Below, one piece after another: positions 1-9,035 of a stretch of DNA of 64,000 nt. Location of the stretch: positions 1 through 64,000 of the forward strand of contig JAQTNE010000004.1 in the NCBI GenBank assembly GCA_028713975.1. The letters are read 5' to 3'. The position numbers and the translations under genes were made by a program. This DNA comes from Sulfuricella sp. GTDB lineage: Bacteria > Pseudomonadota > Gammaproteobacteria > Burkholderiales > Sulfuricellaceae. The notes under the pieces are model-generated. The model was not told the origin of the DNA. It saw only the letters and a list, made by a program, of their open reading frames with translations, and ran no database searches. Numbering within the stretch: position 1 is the first letter of the stretch; each line of letters starts with the position of its first letter.

Positions 1-111
1 ACGCCGGATCGCTCTGGCTGCGACGTATTCGACCCAAAAACTCGCTGGTGTTTCTCCGTCAGCAGGCTCGGCAGGCTTGCCATGGAATTTGAATTTGAGG
101 GGAAACCTCAG

Positions 112-143
112 CCTCAATCCCCCTTTTTCAAAGGGAGAGGCAG
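112..143. repeat. Short palindromic repeat, class C, copy 1
   Basis: A C-rich/G-rich palindrome of the form CCCCCTTTTTCAAAGGGAG flanked by CCTCAAT and AGGCAG. The same flanks and core recur at 41534-41572, where the core reads CCCCCTTTGCAAAAGGGGG. It lies downstream of dsbB, between it and whatever lies left of the window. The class is non-coding in origin, but related copies are read into protein at the end of lipB. Confidence 0.7.
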
Positions 144-192
144 TCAGTCTGTGCCATCCCACTGTTTCAGCGTAGCTGGCTACTAACGAAAT

Positions 193-699
193 TTACCGGA
201 AGTAATTTCGCTGCGGACGGCGAAAAATCGCCGTTCCGCCGGCCAGGGCGAACAATGTGAACCAGGCAAGCGCCCACTGCGCGATGGAGAGATCGAGGAA
301 AGTCCAGGTCACTTCGGCGCACTCTCCCGACCCCTTGAATACCATCGGCAGCACCTTGGCCAGCGGCATCGCATCGAGCATATAATCCAGCCCCGGCCCG
401 CACTCCGGCACCTGGTCGGGCGGTAGATGCTGCAAATACACCTGCCAGGCCGCAACCCCGCCGCCCAGCACGGAAAGGAAGACCAGCAAGCTGCCATACA
501 TCGCCCAGCCGCGCCGTGCCGGGTTATGAACCGCGCCTGCCAGCGCGGTGACGCCGATGGCGATAAAGGCAATGCGCTGCAGAATGCATAACGGACACGG
601 CTCAAGATGTTTGACATGCTGAAGATACAGGCCGAAACCCATCAGCCCGAGGCAGGCCAGAAAGATTGCGAAAAACAGCGTGCGATTGTTAATAACCAC
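193..699 (-). CDS. dsbB: Disulfide bond formation protein B (DsbB)
   Basis: Inner-membrane quinone reductase that reoxidises periplasmic DsbA. About 168 residues with four hydrophobic segments. The CPLC redox pair (about C35/C38) lies in the first periplasmic loop and a second cysteine pair (about C100 and C127) in the second loop, as expected for the family. I place the start at the GTG at 699: a GGGAG ribosome site ends six bases upstream, whereas the in-frame TTG at 705 abuts that site directly. Length is normal. A 16-base sequence about 30 bases upstream (730-745) is shared with the lipA leader. The partner dsbA is not in the window. Confidence 0.92.
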   Translation of the reverse strand: MVINNRTLFFAIFLACLGLMGFGLYLQHVKHLEPCPLCILQRIAFIAIGVTALAGAVHNPARRGWAMYGSLLVFLSVLGGGVAAWQVYLQHLPPDQVPECGPGLDYMLDAMPLAKVLPMVFKGSGECAEVTWTFLDLSIAQWALAWFTLFALAGGTAIFRRPQRNYFR

Positions 700-729
700 C
701 GGCAACTCCCTTTAACCTTAAAAAAGCAG

Positions 730-745
730 TTAACCACCGATTAAC
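730..745 (-). promoter_or_regulatory. 16-bp motif shared with the lipA upstream region
   Basis: On the minus strand this reads GTTAATCGGTGGTTAA and precedes dsbB in sense orientation. An identical 16-mer occurs at 41657-41672, in sense orientation upstream of lipA. It has a TTAA-N7-TTAA symmetry that would suit a dimeric regulator. A chance match or a fragment of a dispersed repeat cannot be excluded. Confidence 0.4.
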
Positions 746-763
746 GCCAATATTTCATGGAGC

Positions 764-1807
<1,044 letters not shown>

Positions 1808-2098
1808 TCAGCTTTCGGGCGACTCTTCCGCCCCCTCGGCCTTGGCCTTGCGGCGCACGGTCTTGGGGTCGCAGATGATGGGGCGGTAGATTTCCACCCG
1901 GTCGCCGTCGGCGAGCACGGCATCGAGCTTGGCGAGCTTGCTGAAGATACCCACCTTCTGTTGTTCCAGGTCAATCTCGGGGAACTGCTGGAGAATGCCC
2001 GAGCGCTCGATGGCATCCTTGATAGTGGCGCCATCCGGCACCTCGACGTTGAGCCAGACCTGGCGGTTCGGCACGGCATAGGCGATTCCGATTTTCAA
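1808..2098 (-). CDS. rnfH: RnfH family ubiquitin-like protein
   Basis: A 96-residue protein with the RnfH/YfjF beta-grasp pattern: MKIGIAYAVPNRQ start, central GATIKDAIERSG helix, and the DGDRVEIYRPI strand typical of the family. It ends in a charged tail rich in K and E. The exact function of RnfH is not established. It is the last gene of the rnf cluster, 10 bases after rnfE, so it is probably co-transcribed and may assist Rnf assembly or function. The RatB/UPF0125 family, usually linked to ratA-smpB, is a close relative; the neighbourhood here favours RnfH. Confidence 0.85.
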   Translation of the reverse strand: MKIGIAYAVPNRQVWLNVEVPDGATIKDAIERSGILQQFPEIDLEQQKVGIFSKLAKLDAVLADGDRVEIYRPIICDPKTVRRKAKAEGAEESPES

Positions 2099-2108
2099 TG
2101 TAATCTCC

Positions 2109-2783
2109 TTACGCCGCGCTGTGGGCGCCGCCCATCTGGATCGCCTTACCGGCGCGCAGGTCGAGCATGCGCTTGACCACCACCAACAAGCCGGTGACCA
2201 GGAACCCGCCCGGCGGCAGAATCATCATCAGCACCCCCATGTCGGCGGGCATCACTCGCATTTCCATGGCCTTGAAGGCTGGCCCCAGAAGCAGGGAGGC
2301 ATCGGCGAACAGCGTGCCCGAACCGAAAATCTCGCGCACCGCACCGATGGCGGTGAGTGCCAAGGTGAAGCCGATACCCATGAACAGACCGTCGAGGAAC
2401 GATGGCAGCACCGGTTCCTTGGCGGCGAAGGCTTCAAGACGGGCAAGTGGCAGGCAGTTGGAGACGATCAGCGGAATGAACAGGCCGAGCACCTTGTACA
2501 ACTCGTGCATCCAGGCGTTCATGCAGAGATCGACCAGCGTTACCATGGCGGCGACGATCAGGATATAGACCGGAATGCGCACTTCCTGCGTGATCTGGTT
2601 GCGGAAGGTGGCCACCAGCAGGCTGGAGGCGGCCATCACCACTGCGGTCGCGATGCCCATGCCGAGGCCGTTGGTGGCGCTGGTGGTCATCGCCATGGTG
2701 GGGCACATGCCGAGCAGCATGCTGAACACGCCGTTGTTGTCCCACAGGCCGTCACGCATGATGGTGCGGTATTGGGTCGCCAT
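2109..2783 (-). CDS. rnfE: Rnf electron transport complex subunit E
   Basis: Integral membrane subunit of the Rnf (Rsx) complex, which couples ferredoxin:NAD+ electron transfer to ion movement. 224 residues with about six transmembrane helices. Hallmark stretches include LLGMCPTMAMTTSATNGLGMG near the N-terminus and the NCLPLARLEAFA loop, paralogous to RnfA. The stop lies just before rnfH and the start just after rnfG, so it is firmly inside the operon. The length is normal and nothing is disrupted. Confidence 0.95.
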   Translation of the reverse strand: MATQYRTIMRDGLWDNNGVFSMLLGMCPTMAMTTSATNGLGMGIATAVVMAASSLLVATFRNQITQEVRIPVYILIVAAMVTLVDLCMNAWMHELYKVLGLFIPLIVSNCLPLARLEAFAAKEPVLPSFLDGLFMGIGFTLALTAIGAVREIFGSGTLFADASLLLGPAFKAMEMRVMPADMGVLMMILPPGGFLVTGLLVVVKRMLDLRAGKAIQMGGAHSAA

Positions 2784-2784
2784 T

Positions 2785-3384
2785 TTAGTTTACCTCCGTC
2801 ATCTGTGCCTGGTGGGCGGCGTAGAATTCCAGTCCGCCCCGAACGGCTGCGACCACGCCGCGTGGCGTAATGGTGGCGCCGGCAAATTGATCGAACTGGC
2901 CGCCATCTTTTTTCACCTTCCATTTTTCCGGCAAGGGATTAGCCAGCGACAGGCCGGTGAAACGCAAAATCCAGTCGCCCTTTTTTTCTTCGATCTTGTC
3001 GCCCAGGCCGGGAGTTTCATGGTGAGCTAGCACGCGCACACCGAGGAGCTTTCCTTCCGCGTCCACGCCCATCATCAGCTTGATTTCACCGGCATAGCCG
3101 GAGCCGAAAATTTCGTAGGCCACGCCGGTTACCTTGCCGTCCTTGCGCGCGCGGTAAACGGTGATCTCCTTGCCGCGTACATCTTTCATATTGATGGCGT
3201 CGGTTACCGGATTGTTGTCGTGAATGCTGTTGGGAATCACCTGGGAAAGCGAGTTCATCCGGTCTTCCAGGGCGCGTGCGGCGATATCCGCGGCGGTGAG
3301 CCGGTCGGTGACGGCGAGCAGGAGACCGAAACCCAGGCAGAAGGCACCCAGGATCATGCCGTGTTTCATCGAGTCCAGTTTCAT
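2785..3384 (-). CDS. rnfG: Rnf electron transport complex subunit G (flavoprotein)
   Basis: Membrane-anchored subunit with one N-terminal helix (about residues 8-27) and a periplasmic FMN-binding domain; 199 residues. The ApbE target motif DQFAGAT (about residues 165-171) places the covalent FMN on Thr171, as known for the RnfG/NqrC family. I chose the ATG at 3384 (MKLDSMKHG) because it overlaps the rnfD stop in an ATGA junction; the frame is open 57 codons further but that stretch overlaps rnfD. Flavin loading would depend on the apbE gene at the head of this region. Confidence 0.95.
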   Translation of the reverse strand: MKLDSMKHGMILGAFCLGFGLLLAVTDRLTAADIAARALEDRMNSLSQVIPNSIHDNNPVTDAINMKDVRGKEITVYRARKDGKVTGVAYEIFGSGYAGEIKLMMGVDAEGKLLGVRVLAHHETPGLGDKIEEKKGDWILRFTGLSLANPLPEKWKVKKDGGQFDQFAGATITPRGVVAAVRGGLEFYAAHQAQMTEVN

Positions 3385-4457
3385 TTTGCCTTCTCTCCCA
3401 GCGGCAACGGTTCGCCCTTCTGGGTGCGGCCAAAGGCACGCGGGCGGGTATATTGGTCGATGATCGGGGTCAGCGAGTTCATCAGCAGGATCGCGAAAGC
3501 CATGCCTTCGGGGTAGCCGGCATAAGTACGGATGGTCCAGGTAAGTATGCCGCAACCCGCGCCGAACACCAGTTGTCCGCGCTTGGATACCGGCGAGGTG
3601 ACATAGTCGGTGGCGATGAAAAATGCGCCGAGGAAGGTGGCGCCGGACATCAGGTGGAACATGCCGTCGGTGTAGCGTGCCGGATCAACCGCATGGAACA
3701 GCGTGCCCATCAGGAACAACGAGCCCATCACGGCCAGCGGGGTATGCCAGGAAATGATGCGCCGCGCCATCAGGAACAATCCGCCGGCCAGGATCAATAT
3801 CGCCGAGGTCTCGCCCAGGCTGCCGGCACGTGTGCCCAACGCCATGTCCATCAGATCGGGTACGTGTGCCATCGACTGGGTGACCGGGATACCGCGTGAC
3901 AGCTCGGTCTTGACGTAGCCCAATGCCGAGGCTGCGCTCACCGAGTCGGGCATGCCGGCGCCGAAAGTAATGTTGAACGCCTCGGCGAGTCCGGGCGCGC
4001 TGGCCGAGAACAGCGGGTGCGGCATGGTCCAGGCCGTCATGATTACCGGGAACGACACCAGCAGGGCGACGCGCGCCACCATGGCCGGGTTGAACATGTT
4101 CTGGCCGATGCCGCCGAAGGTGTGTTTGGCCAGTGCGATGGCGAATACCGCGCCGAGTACGCCGATCCACCACGGTGCCCAAGGTGGCAGGCTCATCGCC
4201 AGCAACCAGCCGGTAAGAATCGCCGAGCCGTCGAATGCAGCCTTGGTTGGCTGGTCGACGAGGATCAGACAGCCCGCCTCGACCATCACGCAGGAGCCGA
4301 CGGTGACGGTAAACAGTAAAATCGCCGGCCAGCCAAACAGATAGAGATCGTAAGCGGTGGCGGGAATCAGTGCCAGCAGCACCATGAACATGGTTTTCTG
4401 GACACTGCTGGCGGCGTGGGTAAACGGCCCGCTCTGGTTGATGCTGGATAGACTCAT
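3381..4457 (-). CDS. rnfD: Rnf electron transport complex subunit D
   Basis: Polytopic membrane subunit, 358 residues, paralogous to NqrB. Conserved landmarks are FGGIGQNMFNPAM (about residues 114-126) and SGATFLGAFFIATD (about 271-284). The flavinylation region reads DSVSAASAL (about 171-179), which fits the ApbE consensus Dxx[ST]xA[ST] but with serine at residue 177 in the acceptor position where threonine is usual. Overlaps rnfG by four bases downstream and rnfC by four bases upstream, which suggests translational coupling. Confidence 0.95.
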   Translation of the reverse strand: MSLSSINQSGPFTHAASSVQKTMFMVLLALIPATAYDLYLFGWPAILLFTVTVGSCVMVEAGCLILVDQPTKAAFDGSAILTGWLLAMSLPPWAPWWIGVLGAVFAIALAKHTFGGIGQNMFNPAMVARVALLVSFPVIMTAWTMPHPLFSASAPGLAEAFNITFGAGMPDSVSAASALGYVKTELSRGIPVTQSMAHVPDLMDMALGTRAGSLGETSAILILAGGLFLMARRIISWHTPLAVMGSLFLMGTLFHAVDPARYTDGMFHLMSGATFLGAFFIATDYVTSPVSKRGQLVFGAGCGILTWTIRTYAGYPEGMAFAILLMNSLTPIIDQYTRPRAFGRTQKGEPLPLGEKAK

Positions 4458-5923
4458 GCGGAGGCCTTTTCTTCAGTGGCGGTAGCGGCGGTGGCTTGGG
4501 CTTTTTTCGCTGCCAGAGCCGCGCGTTTGGCTTCGGCGGCGGCTTCCACGCGTTGCGTATGCGCCTCGGCCAGTACTCGGGTTTGGTCGTTTTTGCGCCG
4601 TTCGCGTTCCTGGGCGTTGATCATGCCCTTGGCGTAGTTGAAATAATGCACCAGCGGGATGTGCGACGGGCACACCCATGAGCAGCTGCCGCACGAAACG
4701 CAGTCCATCACACCTAGCCGGGCGGCAACCTCGAAGTTGTCCTTGCGGATAAACGCAGCCATTTCTACCGGCACCAGGCCGCACGGGCAGATAGTGACGC
4801 AGGTGCCGCAGCGGATGCAGGCGCTGGCCGGCTGTGCGTTGATTTCAGCAGCAGTGAGCGCGAGAATGCCGGACATGCCCTTGATCACCGGCACGTCCAG
4901 GCCGGGCAGCGGCTGGCCCATCATCGGCCCGCCGTTGACCAGGCTGGCCGGCTCGACAACAAAGCCGCCGCAATATGCGATCAAGTCGGATACCCGTGCG
5001 CCGATCGGCGCTTCGATGTTGTTCGTTTCGCGCACCGCGGCACCGCTCACCGTCACCACCCGCGACAGCAGCGGACGGCCATGGCGCACCGCATGATGCA
5101 CCGCGCGGGCGGTGGCGACGTTGTGCACCACCACGCCGATGTCGGCGGTGAGTTTTTTCGCCGGGGTTTCGCGGCCAGTAATGGCCTGCACCAGATGGCG
5201 CTCGGAACCCATCGGATACTGCACCGGCACGCCTACTACCTCAATTTGGGCAAAGGGCTTGGCGGCCAGGGTCATGGCTTCAATCGCCTGGGGCTTGTTG
5301 TCCTCGATGGCGATCACCACTCTGGGCACGCCCAGCGCGTGCGCCATGATGCGCGCACCGTCGATCACCTCGTCGGCATGTTCACGCATCACCCGGTCGT
5401 CGCAGGTGAGATAAGGCTCGCACTCGGCGCCGTTGAGCAGCAGGGTGTCCAGTTTTTTCTGGGTGCCGAGGTTGAGTTTGATTGCCGAGGGGAAAGCGGC
5501 ACCGCCCATGCCGACGATGCCCGATATGGCGACGCGTTCGTTGATGGTGTGGGCATCTGCCGTGAAAGGATCGGCGATGGGCTCAGGCAGTTCCGCCCAC
5601 TCGTCCTTGCCGTCGGGCTCGATGACGATGGTGGTCTGCGCCAAGCCGGAAGGGTGCGGCGCGGGAATCTGGGTGACCGCCTTGATGCGACCCGAGGTGG
5701 ACGCGTGCTGAGGCGCGGATACCGCGCCGGTGCCGCGCGCAATCATCTGGCCTTTTTTGACGGTCTGTCCTTCGGAAACCAGCACTTCAGCCGGTGCGCC
5801 GATGTGCTGTTGTAAGGGAATATAGAGCAGCGCCGGCATCGGCAGGGAGACGATGGCCTTTTCGCTGGCCAGTTCCTTGCGGTAATCGGGGTGAATGCCG
5901 CCGCGGATTGGGAATAATTTCAT
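4454..5923 (-). CDS. rnfC: Rnf electron transport complex subunit C
   Basis: Peripheral NADH-binding subunit of Rnf, 489 residues. Features in order: N-terminal barrel-sandwich region, the GIVGMGGAAFPSAIKL nucleotide/FMN-binding segment (about residues 135-150), a SLBB domain, and two [4Fe-4S] motifs, CIRCGTCVTICPCG (from about 369) and CVSCGSCSWVCPSH (from about 408). The C-terminus is a charged alanine/lysine-rich tail, common in proteobacterial RnfC. Start set at ATG 5923 (MKLFPIRGG), the family-typical N-terminus with a GGAG-type site upstream; the open frame extends 17 codons more. Confidence 0.95.
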   Translation of the reverse strand: MKLFPIRGGIHPDYRKELASEKAIVSLPMPALLYIPLQQHIGAPAEVLVSEGQTVKKGQMIARGTGAVSAPQHASTSGRIKAVTQIPAPHPSGLAQTTIVIEPDGKDEWAELPEPIADPFTADAHTINERVAISGIVGMGGAAFPSAIKLNLGTQKKLDTLLLNGAECEPYLTCDDRVMREHADEVIDGARIMAHALGVPRVVIAIEDNKPQAIEAMTLAAKPFAQIEVVGVPVQYPMGSERHLVQAITGRETPAKKLTADIGVVVHNVATARAVHHAVRHGRPLLSRVVTVSGAAVRETNNIEAPIGARVSDLIAYCGGFVVEPASLVNGGPMMGQPLPGLDVPVIKGMSGILALTAAEINAQPASACIRCGTCVTICPCGLVPVEMAAFIRKDNFEVAARLGVMDCVSCGSCSWVCPSHIPLVHYFNYAKGMINAQERERRKNDQTRVLAEAHTQRVEAAAEAKRAALAAKKAQATAATATEEKASA

Positions 5924-5937
5924 CTTCTGGCGGCTCC

Positions 5938-6477
5938 TTAATGCACGGTGTGCCCGGCTTCGGGCTTGGCCCAATGCCAGTTCGAGAGCGTGACCGGGAT
6001 CGGACGCATTTCAATTGCGTCGGTAGGGCAAACCTTGACGCACTTGGCGCAGCCGTGGCAGACATCGACGATCACCGAGTGCATCAGCTTGTTGGCGCCC
6101 ATGATGGCGTCCACCGAGCATTCCTTGATGCAGCGCGTACAGCCGATGCACAGATCCTCGACGATGACGGCGTATTCTGGCCCTTTTTCCTCATGCTCGG
6201 ACAGGTCGGCGGTGACGCCCAGTTTCTTGGCTAACGCCTCGGCTGTTGCGCGACCGCCGGGCGGGCACAGGGTGACCGGCGCTTCGCCTCGCGCCAGCGC
6301 CGCCGCAGCCTGGCCGCAGCCGACATAGCCGCACTGGCCGCACTGCGAGCCGGGCAACATGGCTTTTAATTCTTCTTCGAGCGGGTTTTCCTCGACCGCC
6401 AGAAAACGCGCAGCAGCGCCGAGTAAGCCACCCAATGCGACGCCCATTACCGTGAGACTGCCGACAGCAAGTAACAT
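5938..6477 (-). CDS. rnfB: Rnf electron transport complex subunit B (polyferredoxin)
   Basis: Entry point for ferredoxin electrons into Rnf. 179 residues: an N-terminal membrane anchor (about 1-25), a cluster motif C46-C49-C54-C71 in a GSQCGQCGYVGCG context, then two ferredoxin-type [4Fe-4S] motifs at C110-C120 (CIGCTRCIKEC) and C140-C150 (CHGCAKCVKVC). Start chosen at ATG 6477 (MLLAVGSLT), which gives the normal anchor. It lies between rnfC and rnfA with short spacers, consistent with one transcript. Confidence 0.95.
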   Translation of the reverse strand: MLLAVGSLTVMGVALGGLLGAAARFLAVEENPLEEELKAMLPGSQCGQCGYVGCGQAAAALARGEAPVTLCPPGGRATAEALAKKLGVTADLSEHEEKGPEYAVIVEDLCIGCTRCIKECSVDAIMGANKLMHSVIVDVCHGCAKCVKVCPTDAIEMRPIPVTLSNWHWAKPEAGHTVH

Positions 6478-6487
6478 TTCAGCTCCT

Positions 6488-7069
6488 TCAGTTGGTGGAC
6501 ATGCCGGAAAAACCCATGAATGCCAGCGCCAACAGGCTGGCAACGATGAAACCGATTGGTGGGCCGGCGAACAGGCGCGGCACTTCGGCCAGCGCCAGCC
6601 GTTCGCGCAGGCCGGCGAAAATCACCATCACCAGGCTGTAGCCGATCGACGAGGCGAAGGCGAACAGGGTAGCGCCGATGAAGGTCATGCGCCCCTCGAC
6701 CAGCAGCAGCGCCACGCCCAGCACAGCGCAGTTGGTGGTGATCAGCGGCAGATAGATGCCCAGCATCTGGAACAGCGGCGGCGACACTTTCTTGACGGTC
6801 ATTTCGGTGAACTGCACGGCGGCGGCGATCACCAGAATAAAAGTCACGGTGCGCAGATAACCCAGGCCGAACGGCTGGAGCAGATAGGTCTCGACCGCCC
6901 AGTCGGCCATCGACGACACGGTGATGACGAAAGTCGTCGCCATGCCCATGCCGACGGCGGTGTCGATGCGGGTGGTGACGCCCATGAACGAGCACAGGCC
7001 GAGAAAGCGGGCCAGGATGACGTTGTTGACCAACGCCGCGCTCACCATCAATAGGATGTATGCCTTCAT
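6488..7069 (-). CDS. rnfA: Rnf electron transport complex subunit A
   Basis: Six-helix membrane subunit, 193 residues, paralogous to RnfE and NqrE. Conserved NNVILARFLGLCSFMG near the N-terminus and TNCAVLGVALL in the middle match the family; paired cysteines in these half-repeats hold an intramembrane [2Fe-2S] centre in studied Rnf/Nqr complexes. The start codon overlaps the rseC stop (ATGA), so translation is probably coupled to rseC. It is the first true rnf gene in a standard A-B-C-D-G-E-H order. Confidence 0.95.
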   Translation of the reverse strand: MKAYILLMVSAALVNNVILARFLGLCSFMGVTTRIDTAVGMGMATTFVITVSSMADWAVETYLLQPFGLGYLRTVTFILVIAAAVQFTEMTVKKVSPPLFQMLGIYLPLITTNCAVLGVALLLVEGRMTFIGATLFAFASSIGYSLVMVIFAGLRERLALAEVPRLFAGPPIGFIVASLLALAFMGFSGMSTN

Positions 7070-7581
7070 TCTCCAGCCTTCTTGTTAAATGTAATGGTGT
7101 GACAGGTTGCGGTTTCGTTGGTTCGGCGCAAAAAACGGGGAGCGAGTTCGCCCCGCGCAGACAGTCGTCCCGCATTCAGGCGCGCCAGACCCAAGCCGAG
7201 CGCGAGCCCGCCGACCATGGCCGCCATGGTGATAATGTCGCGGCCATCGGCCCATTGCGCCAGTGCGCCGCAACCCAGTGCGGCGGTGAGCGGAATGGCG
7301 TAGGCGGTGAGCGAGGCCTTGACCAGCGCGTTCTCGCGGATGCCGACTACCACCGTTTCGCCGACGGTCAGGCCGGCCTCGTTTTCGAGCGAGAAGCGGC
7401 GGGCTTCAAGCCGGCTCGCCGTGGTGCCGATGCCCTTCGCGCCGCAGGCCCCGGAAGAGGCGCAGCTGCCGCAGCTGGTGGTCTGCTCGGGTTCGAGCCA
7501 GGCCAGATTGCCGTCAACAGCCACCACATGGGCGATGCCTTCGACCATGGCGGGTGCGCTGAAATCCAGGGTGTCGTCCAT
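7066..7581 (-). CDS. rseC: SoxR-reducing system / RseC family protein
   Basis: 171-residue RseC-family protein: an N-terminal domain with four closely spaced cysteines (CGSCASSGACGAKG, about residues 36-49), a beta-rich section, two adjacent membrane helices (about 90-130) and a basic tail. Relatives in E. coli sit beside rsx genes and take part in SoxR reduction or sigma-E control. Here it directly precedes rnfA with a four-base overlap, so it is best read as part of the Rnf operon, perhaps as an assembly or redox accessory protein. The family call is firm; the exact role is inferred. Confidence 0.85.
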   Translation of the reverse strand: MDDTLDFSAPAMVEGIAHVVAVDGNLAWLEPEQTTSCGSCASSGACGAKGIGTTASRLEARRFSLENEAGLTVGETVVVGIRENALVKASLTAYAIPLTAALGCGALAQWADGRDIITMAAMVGGLALGLGLARLNAGRLSARGELAPRFLRRTNETATCHTITFNKKAGE

Positions 7582-7585
7582 ATGC

Positions 7586-8584
7586 TCAGGCGGTTACGGT
7601 AGAAACCACGCCTTGCGGCGTCACATACAGCGCCTTGACGCCGCCGGCTGCTTTGAGAATGGCCTGGCGTTTTTCGACCGGCGCCATCAGCATGGCGGTG
7701 GACAAGCCATCGGCGATGGTGCCGCTATTGGCGACCACCGAAACACCCAGCAGCGCCGGCGCGGTATGGCCGGTGCGGGTGTCGATCAGATGGGTAAAGC
7801 GGCCTTCGGGGTCAAACAGCGTGCCGTAGCCGCCCGAAGTGGCGACGCATTGATCGACCACATCCAGCGTGGCGACCGTGCGGGCAGGATCGGCGGGATT
7901 GGCGATGCCGATGCGCCAGGCCGAGCCATCGGGCTTGGTTGATAACGCGCGCGGCTCGCCCATATCCACCAGCATGCGGTCGAAGCCGTGAGCGCGCAGC
8001 ACCTCAGTGACGCGATCGGTGATGTAGCCCTGGGCGCCGCTATTGAGCGTCAGACCCATACCGGGGCGGGCAAAGGAAATGCGCCGGTTGGCTGCATCCA
8101 CCTCGACGGCGCGCCAATCAACCAGAGCCAGTGCCGCATCGATATCGCGCGCAGCCGGCCCGGCTGAATCGGGGTTGGAGGAGGTGAAGTGGCGGAAGTA
8201 GGTTTGCCACAGTGGCTGCACGGTCGGGTCGTAGACGCCGTCGCTGATCTGGGCGAGCGTCAGGGCGCGGCTCAGCAGCGCAACGAAATCAGCCGGTGCA
8301 TTTTCCAGCACGCCCTCGCGGTTGAGCGCCGAAATCGCGCTGTCGGCACGATAAACGCTGAAAATTGCCTCCAGCCGTTTCAACTCCGCGAGCCCGGCAT
8401 CAATGGCGGCGCGCGCTTGCGTTTCGTTGGTGTGATAAAGCTGGATCGAGGCCGGAGCGCCCAGCGCAGTGCCTTCCCAGCGCACCGGTCTCGCCTGCAC
8501 ACCCCCCGCCTTCAACAGCAACGGCAGTCCGGCGACAGTGGCGGCGATGGTGATAAAACGGCGGCGCGACATGGTGGAAGACAT
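7586..8584 (-). CDS. apbE: FAD:protein FMN transferase (ApbE), Rnf-associated
   Basis: Transfers FMN from FAD to threonine or serine of RnfG and RnfD in the periplasm. 332 residues from ATG 8584, which has GAGG ten bases upstream. The N-terminus MSSTMSRRRFI followed by a hydrophobic stretch resembles a twin-arginine type export signal. ApbE landmarks: LNSGAQGYITDRV, LVDMGEPRAL, and TSGGYGTLFDPEGRFTHLIDTRTG. The usual GGIAKGY lysine is replaced by glutamine (GAQGY), a variant I recall from Rnf-linked ApbE. It is the first gene of the apbE-rseC-rnf transcription unit, four bases upstream of rseC. A second, different ApbE lies at 11236-12357. Confidence 0.92.
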   Translation of the reverse strand: MSSTMSRRRFITIAATVAGLPLLLKAGGVQARPVRWEGTALGAPASIQLYHTNETQARAAIDAGLAELKRLEAIFSVYRADSAISALNREGVLENAPADFVALLSRALTLAQISDGVYDPTVQPLWQTYFRHFTSSNPDSAGPAARDIDAALALVDWRAVEVDAANRRISFARPGMGLTLNSGAQGYITDRVTEVLRAHGFDRMLVDMGEPRALSTKPDGSAWRIGIANPADPARTVATLDVVDQCVATSGGYGTLFDPEGRFTHLIDTRTGHTAPALLGVSVVANSGTIADGLSTAMLMAPVEKRQAILKAAGGVKALYVTPQGVVSTVTA

Positions 8585-8820
8585 AAGTGTGCAACCTCGG
8601 TAAATGATTTCCGCTTGTCCGGCGTGGTTATTCCCGGCCAGCAAAAGCAATTTCAAAGTTATGCCAAATTAAACAATATCATTGCGCGAAACGCATGATC
8701 GGCATGGGTACCGGATGCGAGCCGTTCGGCAACATCCATAATTGCATATTGTATATCTTATATAAGAGCCTGAAAATAGCATTACGAACCTGGTGGCAAT
8801 GCGGGAACAAAAAAGGCAGT

Positions 8821-8897
8821 TGGTGCGCCCGACAGGATTCGAACCTGTGACCCTTGGTTTCGGAAACCAATACTCTATCCATCTGAGCTACGGGCGC
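8821..8897 (-). tRNA. tRNA-Arg (CCG anticodon)
   Basis: A complete cloverleaf on the minus strand: seven-base acceptor stem GCGCCCG/CGGGCGC, D-arm AGCTCAGATGGATAGAGT, anticodon stem TTGGT/ACCAA enclosing loop TTCCGAA (anticodon CCG), T-arm with GGTTCGAATCC, and an encoded 3' ACCA. It reads CGG arginine codons. The 160 bases between it and apbE and the 140 bases to gshA contain no gene that I can support. tRNA genes are common integration sites, but no integrase or att repeat is visible here. Confidence 0.97.
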
Positions 8898-9035
8898 ATG
8901 GGAAAAATGTAGCCGCAAATCATAGCCTTTTTTTGGGGTAACGTCCACGCCGGGCTTTATTGCGCCGCAACCAACCCTGACGAATCCGGCCTTATCCGCT
9001 ACAATCGAAATCAATACTAACAGGCATGGACAACA

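Noticed and set aside
1-186. Open frames at the left edge that could be the C-terminus of a gene entering the window.
   Set aside because: All three plus-strand frames stay open for a while (to about base 93, 170 and 186), none resembles a known protein end, and one reads through the class C repeat.
8821-8897. tRNA-Arg as an integration site for a genomic island.
   Set aside because: No integrase and no duplicated tRNA 3' end is visible on either side; flanking genes are core metabolism.
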